A stretch of DNA of 64,000 nt, taken from NCBI RefSeq assembly GCF_003722335.1, contig NZ_CP026100.1:3322001-3386000 (forward strand), given 5' to 3'. The translations under genes and the position numbers were made by a program. The notes under the pieces are model-generated. The model did no database searches, was not told the DNA's origin, and saw only the letters and a list, made by a program, of their open reading frames with translations. Below, one piece after another: positions 15,188 to 24,419 of the stretch. The number at the start of each line of letters is the position of its first letter. The first letter of the stretch is position 1. Origin of the DNA: Caulobacter flavus (GTDB taxonomy: Bacteria; Pseudomonadota; Alphaproteobacteria; Caulobacterales; Caulobacteraceae).

Positions 15188-15992
15188 CCGAAGGGCCCGT
15201 CGGTCGTCGCGTCGTGAGGTCCAGGCCGTCCCCGCTGGCGAGGACGTGCATCCGTACGTCGAACATCGACAGGGTGTCGTTTGTCCGGGCCTCGGTGATG
15301 TTGGAAGCGGTGACGCTTTCGGCGTCGATGACATAGACCGCTCCGCTGCCGATCACCGTGAAGGCGTCGCCCTCCACGACGACGGCCGTGTCCTCATCGA
15401 CGCCCACGCCGAGCACGCGCGGGCTCTGGGCCACCGCGCCCAGCAGGCGCCCGATGCGGCCCCGCTCGGCGAAATGCTGGTCGATGATCATGTCCCGCAC
15501 CAAGCCCAGTCCCGGGGCGAGGTCCAGGTCGCCGATGCGGTGAGTTTCGTCGCTGGGGCCGCGGACCATCATGGTGTCGCTCATCACCGAGGCGCCCGCC
15601 GAGGTGCCCGCCAGAAGGCCGCCGGCGCGCCAGATCTCCCGGATGCGCGCTTCGATCGGCGTGTCGCCGATCTGGCTGCTGATGCGCAGCTGATCACCGC
15701 CCGAGAAGAACACGCCCGCCGCGCCGTCGAGCACCGCCAGCTTGGCTTCGTCGTGGGTCTCGGCGCGATCCTCGACATAGAGTTCGACGAGATCGGTCAC
15801 ACCCAAAGGCGCGAACGCTTTGCGATACGAGTCCAAATAGCCCTCGGGTTCTCGCGAGGCGATGGTGGCCAGCACCAGCCGCCCGCCGTTCACCCGCTCG
15901 GCCACGGCCTTGAGGATGATCTTGTCGCCTTCCTTGTCCTCGTGGCCGCCGATGATGATCAGAGGCCCGTGTCGTGCCGGCTCTTTGCTCAT
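15171..15992 (-). CDS. cphB: Cyanophycinase (peptidase S51)
   Basis: A 273-residue serine peptidase that cuts the cyanophycin backbone into beta-Asp-Arg dipeptides. The N-terminus LIIIGGHEDKEGD is characteristic, the nucleophile is Ser in GTSAGASVM, and VFFSGGDQLRI and the IDQHFAERGRIGRLL block match the family. There is no signal peptide, so degradation is intracellular. It is the last gene of the cyanophycin operon; its start overlaps the isoaspartyl peptidase stop by ATGA. Confidence 0.93.
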   Translation of the reverse strand: MSKEPARHGPLIIIGGHEDKEGDKIILKAVAERVNGGRLVLATIASREPEGYLDSYRKAFAPLGVTDLVELYVEDRAETHDEAKLAVLDGAAGVFFSGGDQLRISSQIGDTPIEARIREIWRAGGLLAGTSAGASVMSDTMMVRGPSDETHRIGDLDLAPGLGLVRDMIIDQHFAERGRIGRLLGAVAQSPRVLGVGVDEDTAVVVEGDAFTVIGSGAVYVIDAESVTASNITEARTNDTLSMFDVRMHVLASGDGLDLTTRRPTGPSVSRAG

Positions 15993-16870
15993 TCAAATGC
16001 TCCTGGCCCGTCGTCAGAGCGCTGTATGAAGGCTGCGGCCGGATGGCCGCGGCGGGCATGGGCGACGGCGAACTGGGGGCTGCTGTGCCCCCAGCCGATG
16101 CGGCCTTCGGCGTCGATGGCGATCAGGCCGGCTTCGCCGCCGATCCGCGCCAGATGGACCAGGGCGTCGGCCATGGCTTGGTCCGGTTCCATCTGCTCTA
16201 GGCCGCGCATGAGGCGCGAGGCGAGTGTGGCGCGGATCAGGCTCTCGCCGTCGCCCGATAGCGATACGGCGCCGACCTGGTTGTCGGCGTAGAGTCCGCA
16301 GCCGGGCAGGGGAGAGTCGCCGACGCGGCCCGCGCGGGCGCCGCGGAGCCCGCCGGTGGAGGTCCCGGCCGCCAGATCGCCCCGCTCGTCGAACGCCACG
16401 CAGCCTACCGTGTCGCAGCCGGGATCGTCGGGACGCTCGACCGCCAGCTCGCCCGGACCGCAGAGTTCGGCGCATCGCTCGCGAGCGAAGCGTTCGGCGC
16501 CCTCGGCGACGAGCAGCACGGGCATCTCCGGCAGCATGGCCGCGGCGACCGAAATCGGGTGGCGCAGGATGCGCACCGCCGCCACAGCGCCCACGGAGAG
16601 GTCGCGACCATCCATGATCGCCGCGTCGCACTCGACGTCGCCGTCGGCGTTCCTCACCGCGCCATAGCCGGCATTGAAGGTCGGGCCGTCCTCCAGCACG
16701 CGTATCGCGGCCTCGACCGCGTCGATCGCAGCGCCGCCCGCCTCGAGAATGGCCTGTCCGACCGCGACCGCCTGAAGGCAGCCATCGCGGTGAGTTTCTT
16801 CCTGGTGCGGGGCTATCGTCTTGGCCCCGCCGTGCACGATGATGGCCCAAGGTCTTTGGTCAGGCGACAC
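15989..16870 (-). CDS. iaaA: Isoaspartyl peptidase / plant-type asparaginase
   Basis: A 293-residue Ntn-hydrolase. The autocleavage site and nucleophile Thr are in CDTVGCVAFD, the N-terminal alpha chain begins WAIIVHGGAKTI, NAGYGAV is conserved, and GTSTGG is the glycine motif after the beta-chain start. These enzymes hydrolyse beta-aspartyl dipeptides, here most likely beta-Asp-Arg released by cyanophycinase, giving aspartate and arginine. The GTG at 16870 is chosen because GAGGGG precedes it and it overlaps the cphA stop; the frame is open further but in cphA-mirrored sequence. Gene symbol by function. Confidence 0.88.
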   Translation of the reverse strand: MSPDQRPWAIIVHGGAKTIAPHQEETHRDGCLQAVAVGQAILEAGGAAIDAVEAAIRVLEDGPTFNAGYGAVRNADGDVECDAAIMDGRDLSVGAVAAVRILRHPISVAAAMLPEMPVLLVAEGAERFARERCAELCGPGELAVERPDDPGCDTVGCVAFDERGDLAAGTSTGGLRGARAGRVGDSPLPGCGLYADNQVGAVSLSGDGESLIRATLASRLMRGLEQMEPDQAMADALVHLARIGGEAGLIAIDAEGRIGWGHSSPQFAVAHARRGHPAAAFIQRSDDGPGAFE

Positions 16871-19610
16871 CAGCGACCCCCTCGTCGTGCGTGGCGGCTT
16901 CCCAGTCCGCCGGCGGATGCGAAGGCGGTTCAAATCTGCGCACCTGGTCCCAGACGGCGTCGACGCCGGTCGGGAACAGCAAGACAAGGTCGCCCGGCCG
17001 GGCCATCTTCAGGGCCGCGTCCACAGCTTGGGTTTCGCTGAGGATCCGGTGCAGGCGCGCGGCCGGGAATCCCGCGGCCAAGGCGCCGTTGGTCAGCAGC
17101 GACACCACCGTGCCGGGCGGGCGGCCCCGGCCGTCGGGCCGTTCACGAAACACCAGCTCGTCGAACAGGCCCGCGGCGATCTGGCCCATCTCGAGAATGT
17201 CGGCGTCGCGCCGGTCGCCGGGGATGCTGACGACACCGATCACCCGGCCCGCCTGCGGCCTCAAGCGCGCGACCAGCGCTCCCATCGCGCGCAAGGCGGC
17301 GGGGTTGTGCGCGTAGTCGACGATCACCCGGAAGCCATGGTCGTCATGAACGTTGAAGCGGCCGGGGTTCTGGGCGTGACTCGACGAGAAACGCCCCAGC
17401 GCCCGCGCCAGGATCTCGTGCGGGACGCCTTGCGCATGAGCGGCCGCGATCGCAGCCAGGGCGTTGGCGACGTTGAATTCGGCCAGGCCGCCCAGGGTCG
17501 CGGGAATATCGCAAGCGCGCATCACCACCGAGCGACGCCCACCGTCGTGGATCACCAGATCGCCGCCATGAACCGAGGGTTCGCGCGCGACCAGCAAACC
17601 GCCCTGAGCCAGGTGCTTTTGCAGGAAGGGCGACATTTCCGGCCCGCCTTCCAGCGTGAAGTAGCATATCCGGCCCCCGGCGTGCCTCGCCATTCGCAAG
17701 GTCAGCGGATCATCGCCGTTCAATACGCTGACGCCGCGGCGCCCGACCGCCTCGGCGACGATCGACTTGACCTTGGCAAGATCCTCGATGGTTTCCACGC
17801 CGCCCAGACCCAGATGGTCGGCAGAGACATTCAGCACGAGACCCACGTCGCATCTGTCGAAACCCAGGCCCTCGCGCAACATGCCGCCACGCGCGGTCTC
17901 CAGGACGGCCACCTCGACCGTGGGATCGCGCAGCACCATGCGAGCGCTCTTGGGCCCGCTGGCGTCGGCGGCCAGCACCTTCTCGTCGCCGATATAGATC
18001 CCGCTGGTGCTGGTCAGGCCGACTGTCTGGCCCTGCTCGGCGAAAATGCCCGCGATCATTCGGCCGACGGTCGATTTGCCGTTGGTGCCTGTGACGGCGA
18101 TGATGGGGATCCGACTGCGCGCCCCGGGAGGGTAAAGGTTGGCGATCACAGCCCGGGCGACGTCGCGCGGCCGCCCCTCGGACGGTTCCAGATGCATTCG
18201 AAAGCCCGGGGCGGCGTTGACCTCCACGATGCCGCCGCCGGTTTCGCGCACCGAGCGCGTGATGTCGGGCGCCACAAAGTCTATCCCGGCCACATCCAAT
18301 CCCACCGTGAGCGCCGCCCGCCGGGCGATGCTGGCGTTGTCGGGATGGATCTCGTCGGTGCGGTCGATCGCCGTGCCGCCGGTCGACAGGTTGGCGGTGG
18401 CGCGTAGCTGCACGATCTGACCGGAAGGCGGGCGAGAGTCGACAGTCAGGCCCGCCCGTTCCAGTCTCTCCCGGACATGCTCGTCGACCTGGATGCGGGT
18501 CATGACCTGCTCGTGGCCTATGCCCCGGCGCGGATCGGCATTGACCCGATCTATGAGGTCCTGAACCGTCGAAGATCCGTCCCCGACCACCTGCGCCGGA
18601 ACGCGTTCGGCGACAGCCACGACCTCGCCGCCGATCACCAGGATGCGGTAATCGCGACCGTGATACTGCTCTTCGACGACGACGCGTCGGCTATGACGGA
18701 TCGCCTGGTCGAAGCCCCAGCGCACCTGCTCTTCGGTCTTGAGCCCGACGCTCACGCCTCGTCCGTGATTGCCATCGAGCGGTTTGACCACCACCGGCCC
18801 CCGGATGCGAGCGGCCTCGGCCACGGCTTGGTCGGCCGTTCGCACGACCGCGCCCCGGGGCGCGGGCGCACCGACCGCGCTCAGGACCGCTTTCGTCTGG
18901 CCCTTGTCGCCAGCGGTCTGCACGGCGATCTGCGAGGTCTGGCTCGTTATGCTGGCGCGGATGAGCTTGCGGCGGGCTCCATGGCCCAGCTGGACCAGGC
19001 TGTGCTCGTCGAGGCGGATAGCTGGAATGCCGCGACGCCGCGCTTCCTGCACCAGGGACCGGGTGGTCGGGCCCAGGCGCTCGCCGGCGGCGATGTCGCG
19101 TAGAGCGGTGATCGAGCCGTTCAAGTCGAACGGCTTCTCGACCATGCCAGCGAGGGCGGGCGCGACCAGCTCCAGGCCCTCGACGCCTTGCAGGCGTCGA
19201 GGCAGGAGGCTGTCGACCAGTGCAACGGCCGCTCGACCCGCCGCGCGCCCCAACCGTTCTCCTTCGTAGACGTAGAGGATGTTGTACACGCCTGGGCGGT
19301 CCTTGACCGACCGTGTCTTGCCCCGTCCAGTTCGCTCGCCGGCCATGCATTGCAGTTCCAGGGCGACGTGCTCGATGACATGGCCAAGCCAGGTGCCCTC
19401 GCGCAATCGTCGCACAAAGCCGCCCGGCGTCTTGAAACAGCATCCATGAGCCTGGAGGCCTGGCAATGCCGCCAGGAGATGATCGGTGAAGCCCGGCAGG
19501 CGCTGGGTTGGCCAGTCTTCCAGGGCTTGAAGATCCAGCTGGATACGGATCATCGGCCGACGGCTGTAGAGGTGCGGGCCCCGATAGGTGGAGGTTTCCA
19601 GGACGCGCAT
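16860..19610 (-). CDS. cphA: Cyanophycin synthetase
   Basis: A 916-residue enzyme that polymerises aspartate and arginine into cyanophycin. The N-terminal domain is followed by an ATP-grasp region (GPVVVKPLDGNHGRGVSV at about 220, IEVNAAPGF, EVNAAPGFRMHLEPSEG region) and then a Mur-ligase-like domain with the nucleotide motif VTGTNGKSTVGRMIAG and the end ALKMARPGDLVLLFPTGVD. Length is normal for CphA1. The start at 19610 lies two bases after the stop of the small upstream gene, so the two are coupled. Together with iaaA and cphB downstream, one transcript would encode both storage and use of the polymer. Confidence 0.95.
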   Translation of the reverse strand: MRVLETSTYRGPHLYSRRPMIRIQLDLQALEDWPTQRLPGFTDHLLAALPGLQAHGCCFKTPGGFVRRLREGTWLGHVIEHVALELQCMAGERTGRGKTRSVKDRPGVYNILYVYEGERLGRAAGRAAVALVDSLLPRRLQGVEGLELVAPALAGMVEKPFDLNGSITALRDIAAGERLGPTTRSLVQEARRRGIPAIRLDEHSLVQLGHGARRKLIRASITSQTSQIAVQTAGDKGQTKAVLSAVGAPAPRGAVVRTADQAVAEAARIRGPVVVKPLDGNHGRGVSVGLKTEEQVRWGFDQAIRHSRRVVVEEQYHGRDYRILVIGGEVVAVAERVPAQVVGDGSSTVQDLIDRVNADPRRGIGHEQVMTRIQVDEHVRERLERAGLTVDSRPPSGQIVQLRATANLSTGGTAIDRTDEIHPDNASIARRAALTVGLDVAGIDFVAPDITRSVRETGGGIVEVNAAPGFRMHLEPSEGRPRDVARAVIANLYPPGARSRIPIIAVTGTNGKSTVGRMIAGIFAEQGQTVGLTSTSGIYIGDEKVLAADASGPKSARMVLRDPTVEVAVLETARGGMLREGLGFDRCDVGLVLNVSADHLGLGGVETIEDLAKVKSIVAEAVGRRGVSVLNGDDPLTLRMARHAGGRICYFTLEGGPEMSPFLQKHLAQGGLLVAREPSVHGGDLVIHDGGRRSVVMRACDIPATLGGLAEFNVANALAAIAAAHAQGVPHEILARALGRFSSSHAQNPGRFNVHDDHGFRVIVDYAHNPAALRAMGALVARLRPQAGRVIGVVSIPGDRRDADILEMGQIAAGLFDELVFRERPDGRGRPPGTVVSLLTNGALAAGFPAARLHRILSETQAVDAALKMARPGDLVLLFPTGVDAVWDQVRRFEPPSHPPADWEAATHDEGVAGVA

Positions 19611-19612
19611 GG

Positions 19613-19813
19613 TCAGGCGGCTTCGGCCTCGACGGTCGTGTCCGCCGCCGTTGACGGCGCCTGGGCCGCGCACGTGTCACGAATGACCAGCGCTGCGGCG
19701 ATCGCCTTGGTGGCGACGACGCCCCCGGTCCGGCGCGCGCCACGGTCGTCATAGGTTTCCCAACGCCAGCCCTCTTGTTCGCGCCGTATGGAAAATCGAA
19801 CCATGCGAGCCAT
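19613..19813 (-). CDS. Small hypothetical protein, first gene of the cyanophycin operon
   Basis: A 66-residue protein (MARMVRFSIRREQEGWRWETYDDRG, then an Ala-rich helix) with no domain I recognise. Its stop TGA is two bases ahead of the cphA ATG. The start at 19813 is chosen because AAGGTG precedes it and because the EcfG-type promoter at 19875-19851 rules out the longer form from 19870. The short beta-rich N-terminus resembles small stress proteins of the DUF2188 kind. A role in cyanophycin metabolism is inferred from position only. Confidence 0.7.
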   Translation of the reverse strand: MARMVRFSIRREQEGWRWETYDDRGARRTGGVVATKAIAAALVIRDTCAAQAPSTAADTTVEAEAA

Positions 19814-19850
19814 CTGGTTCACCTTGACCACCTTCCTGTGAGGTTGGCGA

Positions 19851-19875
19851 AACGGTGGATCGGGCGGCAAGTTCC
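19851..19875 (-). promoter_or_regulatory. EcfG/sigma-T type promoter of the cyanophycin operon
   Basis: On the minus strand GGAAC, 16 bases, CGTT: perfect consensus. Transcription would start near 19845, about 30 bases before the first start codon at 19813. This is the only promoter-like signal seen ahead of the four-gene operon. Confidence 0.75.
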
Positions 19876-20349
19876 TAAGGCGAGTTGGCGACAGAAGTGC
19901 TTTTATTTCATATATTTAGCATTTGTTATACGGGCGGGCGCGGACGAGATCGCCCAAGAGCCTGGCCGCTCGACCGGCGCTCGCGGTCGCTACGCGGTGG
20001 CTGCAGCCTAAACCAGCGCATCTTTCCACGGCGCATGATGCCGGTCGCGACCTTGTCATCGCCGCCGCTCTGAAGGCGAGCCGACGTGGACTGACGGCGC
20101 CATCCCGAGGCCGTAAAACCACTTAGGCGGCGGAAGGCCGCCACGACAACAACGCGCTTCAAGCTTTTGGCCCACGAATTGATCTGGGTAGGCACAACTG
20201 TGCTTGTCGCCTGCAATCCCAAGTGCGCAGTGGCGCGAACCTGCCGTTTCCCTGTCTTTGTACGCCAGGATGCGACGGGCCGATTTGGCTGTTGAGATCG
20301 GCCGCACCTGGGTCTTCTTACTCATCCCCGTCAGCAACGGGGACCCGCC
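19876..20349. other. Divergent intergenic region between cyanophycin and trb operons
   Basis: No convincing gene. It holds an AT-rich tract (about 19898-19935, with TATATTTAGCATTTGTTATA) unlike the surrounding sequence, and a small hairpin GGCGGC-GGAAG-GCCGCC near 20130. Open frames here have no ribosome-binding sites. The trb promoter must lie in the right half, but I cannot identify it. Confidence 0.4.
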
Positions 20350-21303
20350 GTGGACCTTTCCGAAACCGATCTTGGACGCGAGCGCAGCCGCCAGATGCTG
20401 CGCACGGCGCTGGGGCCCTTGCTCCTGGCGCGGCTGGAAGATCCGGGCGTGGCCGAGGTCATGCTCAATCCCGACGGCCGGGTGTGGATCGACCGCTTCG
20501 ATGTCGGGCTGGTCGATGCGGAGCTGTCGGTGGGCGCAGCCGACGCCGAGCGGATCCTGCGGCTGGTGGCCCACCACGTCGACGCTGAGATCCACGCCGG
20601 CCGGCCGCGGCTGTCGGCCGAGTTGCCGGGGACCGGCGAGCGCATCGAGGGTCTGTTGCCGCCGATCGTGGCCGCCCCGACCTTCTCCATCCGCAAGCCC
20701 GCCAGCCTGGTGTTTTCCCTGGACGACTATGTTCGCGCTGGGGTGATGAGCGAGGATCAGGGCAGGGTGCTGCGAGACGCCGTGGCCATCCGCGCCAACA
20801 TCCTGGTCGTGGGAGCCACCTCCAGCGGCAAGACCACCCTGGTCAATGCGCTCCTGGCCGAGGTCGCGCGCTCGGGCGACCGGGTGATCATCGCCGAGGA
20901 CCTGCGGGAGCTGCGGTGCGCGGCCGACAACCAGGTGGCGCTGCGCACCCGAGAAGGGGTGGCCAGCCTTTCGGATCTGGTGCGCTCGTCCCTGCGGCTG
21001 CGGCCCGACCGGATCATCATCGGTGAGGTGCGCGGGCCCGAGGCTCTGGACCTGATCAAGGCCTGGGGCACGGGCCATCCGGGCGGGGTGGGGACCTTGC
21101 ACGCCGGCTCGGCCCTGGGCGCGCTTCTGCGCTTGGAGCAACTGATCCAGGAAGCGGTGGTCGTCGTGCCGCGCGGCCTGATCGCGCAGACGATCGACCT
21201 TATCGCGGTCCTGCAGGGGCGGGGCCGACAGCGCCGCCTGGCGGACCTTGCGCGCTTGGAGGGCCTTGGCCCCGACGGCGCCTACCTGCTCAGCCCCGCC
21301 TGA
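20350..21303 (+). CDS. trbB: Conjugal transfer ATPase TrbB (VirB11 type)
   Basis: A 317-residue secretion ATPase. The N-terminal domain ([13 protein letters not shown]) precedes the RecA-like domain with Walker [11 protein letters not shown] (about residue 155), the Asp box ([11 protein letters not shown]), the His box ([16 protein letters not shown]) and RLEQLIQEA. It forms a hexameric ring at the cytoplasmic face of the type IV secretion system and powers pilus assembly and substrate handling. The start is GTG at 20350. It heads the trb operon. Confidence 0.95.
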   Translation: MDLSETDLGRERSRQMLRTALGPLLLARLEDPGVAEVMLNPDGRVWIDRFDVGLVDAELSVGAADAERILRLVAHHVDAEIHAGRPRLSAELPGTGERIEGLLPPIVAAPTFSIRKPASLVFSLDDYVRAGVMSEDQGRVLRDAVAIRANILVVGATSSGKTTLVNALLAEVARSGDRVIIAEDLRELRCAADNQVALRTREGVASLSDLVRSSLRLRPDRIIIGEVRGPEALDLIKAWGTGHPGGVGTLHAGSALGALLRLEQLIQEAVVVVPRGLIAQTIDLIAVLQGRGRQRRLADLARLEGLGPDGAYLLSPA

Positions 21304-21336
21304 GATTTCGCCCCTAAATCCCTGGAGTTGTTGAAG

Positions 21337-21708
21337 ATGTCCACGCGAGAACCCTCGCGCCTGCGCGCACGTCCGTCGTCGGGTTTCATGCTCGATCCCC
21401 TGGGCCACATCGGGGCCGCCGGCCCCGTCGCCATCGCCGCCCTCGTGGCCGCCACCTCGGCCAGGGCCGCCGGCTCCTCCATGCCCTGGGAAGAGCCGCT
21501 TCAGCGGATCCTGGAGTCCATCGAAGGCCCCGTCGCCAAGATCATCGCGGTGATCATCATCATCATAACCGGCCTGACCCTGGCGTTCGGCGAGACCTCC
21601 GGCGGCTCGCGCAAGCTGATCCAGATCGTCTTCGGTCTTTCGATCGCGTTTGCGGCCAGCTCGTTTTTCCTGTCGTTCTTCAGCTTCGGCGGCGGAGCGC
21701 TGGTCTGA
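21337..21708 (+). CDS. trbC: TrbC major pilin (VirB2 type)
   Basis: A 123-residue prepilin. A long basic leader and hydrophobic segment end at a signal-peptidase-like site (TSARAAGSS), followed by two hydrophobic helices (IIAVIIIIITGLTLAFG and IVFGLSIAFAASSFFLSFF) separated by a short polar loop with GGSRKL, the VirB2 pilin layout. The ATG at 21337 is chosen with GGAG upstream; the stop overlaps the trbD start. Confidence 0.9.
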   Translation: MSTREPSRLRARPSSGFMLDPLGHIGAAGPVAIAALVAATSARAAGSSMPWEEPLQRILESIEGPVAKIIAVIIIIITGLTLAFGETSGGSRKLIQIVFGLSIAFAASSFFLSFFSFGGGALV

Positions 21709-21974
21709 TGGCCGGCGTTCGCGCGACGGGGCTGCCCGCGCCCGTCCACCGGGCCCTGGCCGAACCGATGCTGCTGGCCGGCGCCCCGCGCGCGATCGCC
21801 CTGGTCAACGGCACCTTGGCCGCGGCCCTGGGCGTGGGCTTGCGGCTTTGGGTGGTAGGCCTTCTGGTCTGGTTGGTGGGCCATGGCCTGGCCGTCTGGG
21901 CCGCCCGCCGCGACCCCCAGATCTTCGACGTCGGCGCCCGGCACGTCCGTCTGCCCGCGCACCTGGAGGTCTGA
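21708..21974 (+). CDS. trbD: TrbD (VirB3 type)
   Basis: An 88-residue inner-membrane protein with the VirB3 signature at the N-terminus (PVHRALAEPMLLAGAPRAIALVNGT) and two adjacent hydrophobic segments. VirB3/TrbD associates with the VirB4/TrbE ATPase. Its ATG overlaps the trbC stop (TGATG), and trbE follows after 3 bases. Confidence 0.9.
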   Translation: MAGVRATGLPAPVHRALAEPMLLAGAPRAIALVNGTLAAALGVGLRLWVVGLLVWLVGHGLAVWAARRDPQIFDVGARHVRLPAHLEV

Positions 21975-21977
21975 GCC

Positions 21978-24419
21978 ATGCTCGACCTTCGCGAATACCG
22001 CCGCCATCGCGCCCGCCTCTCCGACTTCCTGCCCTGGGCGGCCCTGGTCGCGCCGGGCGTGGTGCTCAACAAGGACGGCAGCTTCCAACGCACCGCCGAG
22101 TATCGTGGCCCGGACCTGGACTCGGCCACCGATGCCGAGGTCGCCGCCGTCGCCGCGCGCATGAACGGGGCGCTGCGCCGCCTGGGCTCGGGATGGGCGC
22201 TGTTCGTCGAGGCTCGCCGCGATCCGGTCGGCGCCTATCCGCTCAGCGTCTTTCCCGATCCGGTCTCGGCCCTCGTCGAGGCCGAGCGCAAGGCGGCCTT
22301 CATCGAGCGCGGCGAGCACTTCGAGAGCCGCTATTTTCTGACCCTGACCTACCTGCCGCCAGCCGATCGGCGCGGCCGCATCGAGGGGGTCTTCGTCGAG
22401 GGCCGGGCGGGCGGCCGGCTGGACTGGCGCGCCGAGCTGGCCGGCTTCATCGACCGCTCCGACCGTCTCGTGGCCTTGCTCGACGGGCTGATGCAAAAGG
22501 TGGCCTGGCTCGATGACGGCCAGACCTTGAGCTTCCTGCATGGCGCGGTCTCTACGGCGCGTCAACGCGTGGCTGTGCCGCAGACCCCGATGCACCTGGA
22601 CGCCCTGCTGGCCACCGAGCCGCTGGCCGGCGGGCTGGAGCCGAGGCTTGGGCGCGCTCACCTACGCGTCCTGACCCTGACGGGGTTCCCGCCGTCCACG
22701 ACACCGGGTCTGCTGGACGACCTCAACCGGCTGGGCCTGGCCTATCGCTGGTGCGTACGGGCGCTGTGCCTGGACAAGACCGACGCGGTCGGCCTGCTGG
22801 GCAAGATCCGTCGCCAGTGGTTCGCCAAGCGCAAGTCCGTCCTCGTCCTCCTGCGCGAGGCGTTGACCCAGGAGCCGTCGCCCCTGGTCGACAACGACGC
22901 GGCCAACAAGGCGCTGGAAGCCGACCTGGCCCTTCAGGACCTGGGCGGCGACGCGGTGGCCTATGCCTACGCCACCGTCAGCCTGGTGGTCTGGGACGAA
23001 GACCCAAAGGTCGCCGACAGCAAGCTGGCCTTGGTCGAGAAGGTCATCCAGGGGCGCGACTTCACCGTCATCCGCGAGAGCGTCAACGCGGTGGAGGCGT
23101 GGCTCGGGACCATTCCCGGTCACGCTTACGCCAACGTCCGCCAGCCGCCGCTGTCGACCCTGAACCTGGCCCATATCGCCCCGATGTCGGCGGTCTGGGC
23201 CGGGCCCGAGCGTAACGCCCATCTGGACGGGCCGCCCCTGGTCCTGGCGCGCACCGCCGGCTCCACGCCCTTTCGTCTGAGCCTGCATGTCGGCGACGTC
23301 GGCCACACCCTGGTGGTGGGACCCACGGGCGCGGGCAAGAGCGTGCTGCTGGCGCTGCTGGCGCTGCAGTTTCGCCGCTATGCCGGCGCCCAGGTCTTCG
23401 CCTTCGACTTCGGCGCCTCCAGCCGGGCCGCCGCGCTGGGCATGGGCGGCGACTTCCACGATCTGTCGGGGGAGGGCGGGGTGGTCGCGCTCCAGCCGCT
23501 GGCCCGGATCGACGAGGTCGACGAGCGGGCCTGGGCGGCCGGCTGGCTGGCCGCCGTGCTGGGCCGTGAGGGTGTGGAGATCACGCCGGCCGTCCGCGAC
23601 CACCTGTGGGCGGCGCTGGGGAGCCTGGCCAGCGCGCCGGCGACCGAGCGCACCCTGACGGGCCTGGTGGCGCTGCTGGCCAGCCAGGCCCTGAAGGCGG
23701 CGCTGGCTCCCTTTGTTCTGGGCGGTCCGTTCGGGAGGCTGCTCGACGGGGCCGGCGAGAGCCTGGGCGGCGCCGACGTCCAGGTGTTCGAGACCGAGGG
23801 CCTGGCGCGTAGCGCCGCCGCCCCAGCTGTCCTGGCCTACCTCTTCCATCGGATCGGCCGGCGGCTCGATGGCCGGCCCACCCTGATCCTGATCGACGAG
23901 GGCTGGCTGGCGCTCGACGACCCGGCCTTCGGCGCGCAGTTGCGCGAATGGCTCAAGACCCTGCGGAAGAAGAACGCCTCGGTGGTCTTCGCCACCCAGT
24001 CGCTGGCCGACGTGGTCGAGAGCCCCATCGCCGCTTCGATCATCGAGAGCTGCCCGACCCGCATCTTCCTGCCCAATCCTCGCGCCCTGGAGCCGCAGGG
24101 GGCGGCCGCCTATGGCCGGTTCGGGCTCAACGACCGCCAGATCGAGATCCTCGCCCGGGCCACGCCCACCCGCGACTACTACCTGCAATCGCGGGCCGGC
24201 GATCGTCTCTTCGACCTTGGCCTTGGACCGGTGGCCCTGGCCTTTTGCGCCGCCTCGTCCAAGGCCGACCAGACCGCGATCGGCGCGGTGCTGGAGGCCG
24301 CCGGGCGTGAGGGGTTCGCCGCCGCCTGGCTGCGGCTGCGCGGCCTGCCTTGGGCGGCGGATCTTCTGACTTCGGGGGCGGCGGGCGCTTCCCCTTCCTC
24401 ACCGGAGAGCCTGTCATGA
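21978..24419 (+). CDS. trbE: TrbE secretion ATPase (VirB4 type)
   Basis: An 813-residue ATPase, the largest energiser of the system. The N-terminal half is the membrane-associated VirB4 region; the C-terminal half contains Walker A GPTGAGKSVLL near residue 448 and Walker B LILIDEGWLAL near residue 636, followed by RKKNASVVFATQSLADV, a conserved VirB4 stretch. Both nucleotide motifs are intact. The stop overlaps the trbJ start by ATGA. Confidence 0.95.
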   Translation: MLDLREYRRHRARLSDFLPWAALVAPGVVLNKDGSFQRTAEYRGPDLDSATDAEVAAVAARMNGALRRLGSGWALFVEARRDPVGAYPLSVFPDPVSALVEAERKAAFIERGEHFESRYFLTLTYLPPADRRGRIEGVFVEGRAGGRLDWRAELAGFIDRSDRLVALLDGLMQKVAWLDDGQTLSFLHGAVSTARQRVAVPQTPMHLDALLATEPLAGGLEPRLGRAHLRVLTLTGFPPSTTPGLLDDLNRLGLAYRWCVRALCLDKTDAVGLLGKIRRQWFAKRKSVLVLLREALTQEPSPLVDNDAANKALEADLALQDLGGDAVAYAYATVSLVVWDEDPKVADSKLALVEKVIQGRDFTVIRESVNAVEAWLGTIPGHAYANVRQPPLSTLNLAHIAPMSAVWAGPERNAHLDGPPLVLARTAGSTPFRLSLHVGDVGHTLVVGPTGAGKSVLLALLALQFRRYAGAQVFAFDFGASSRAAALGMGGDFHDLSGEGGVVALQPLARIDEVDERAWAAGWLAAVLGREGVEITPAVRDHLWAALGSLASAPATERTLTGLVALLASQALKAALAPFVLGGPFGRLLDGAGESLGGADVQVFETEGLARSAAAPAVLAYLFHRIGRRLDGRPTLILIDEGWLALDDPAFGAQLREWLKTLRKKNASVVFATQSLADVVESPIAASIIESCPTRIFLPNPRALEPQGAAAYGRFGLNDRQIEILARATPTRDYYLQSRAGDRLFDLGLGPVALAFCAASSKADQTAIGAVLEAAGREGFAAAWLRLRGLPWAADLLTSGAAGASPSSPESLS

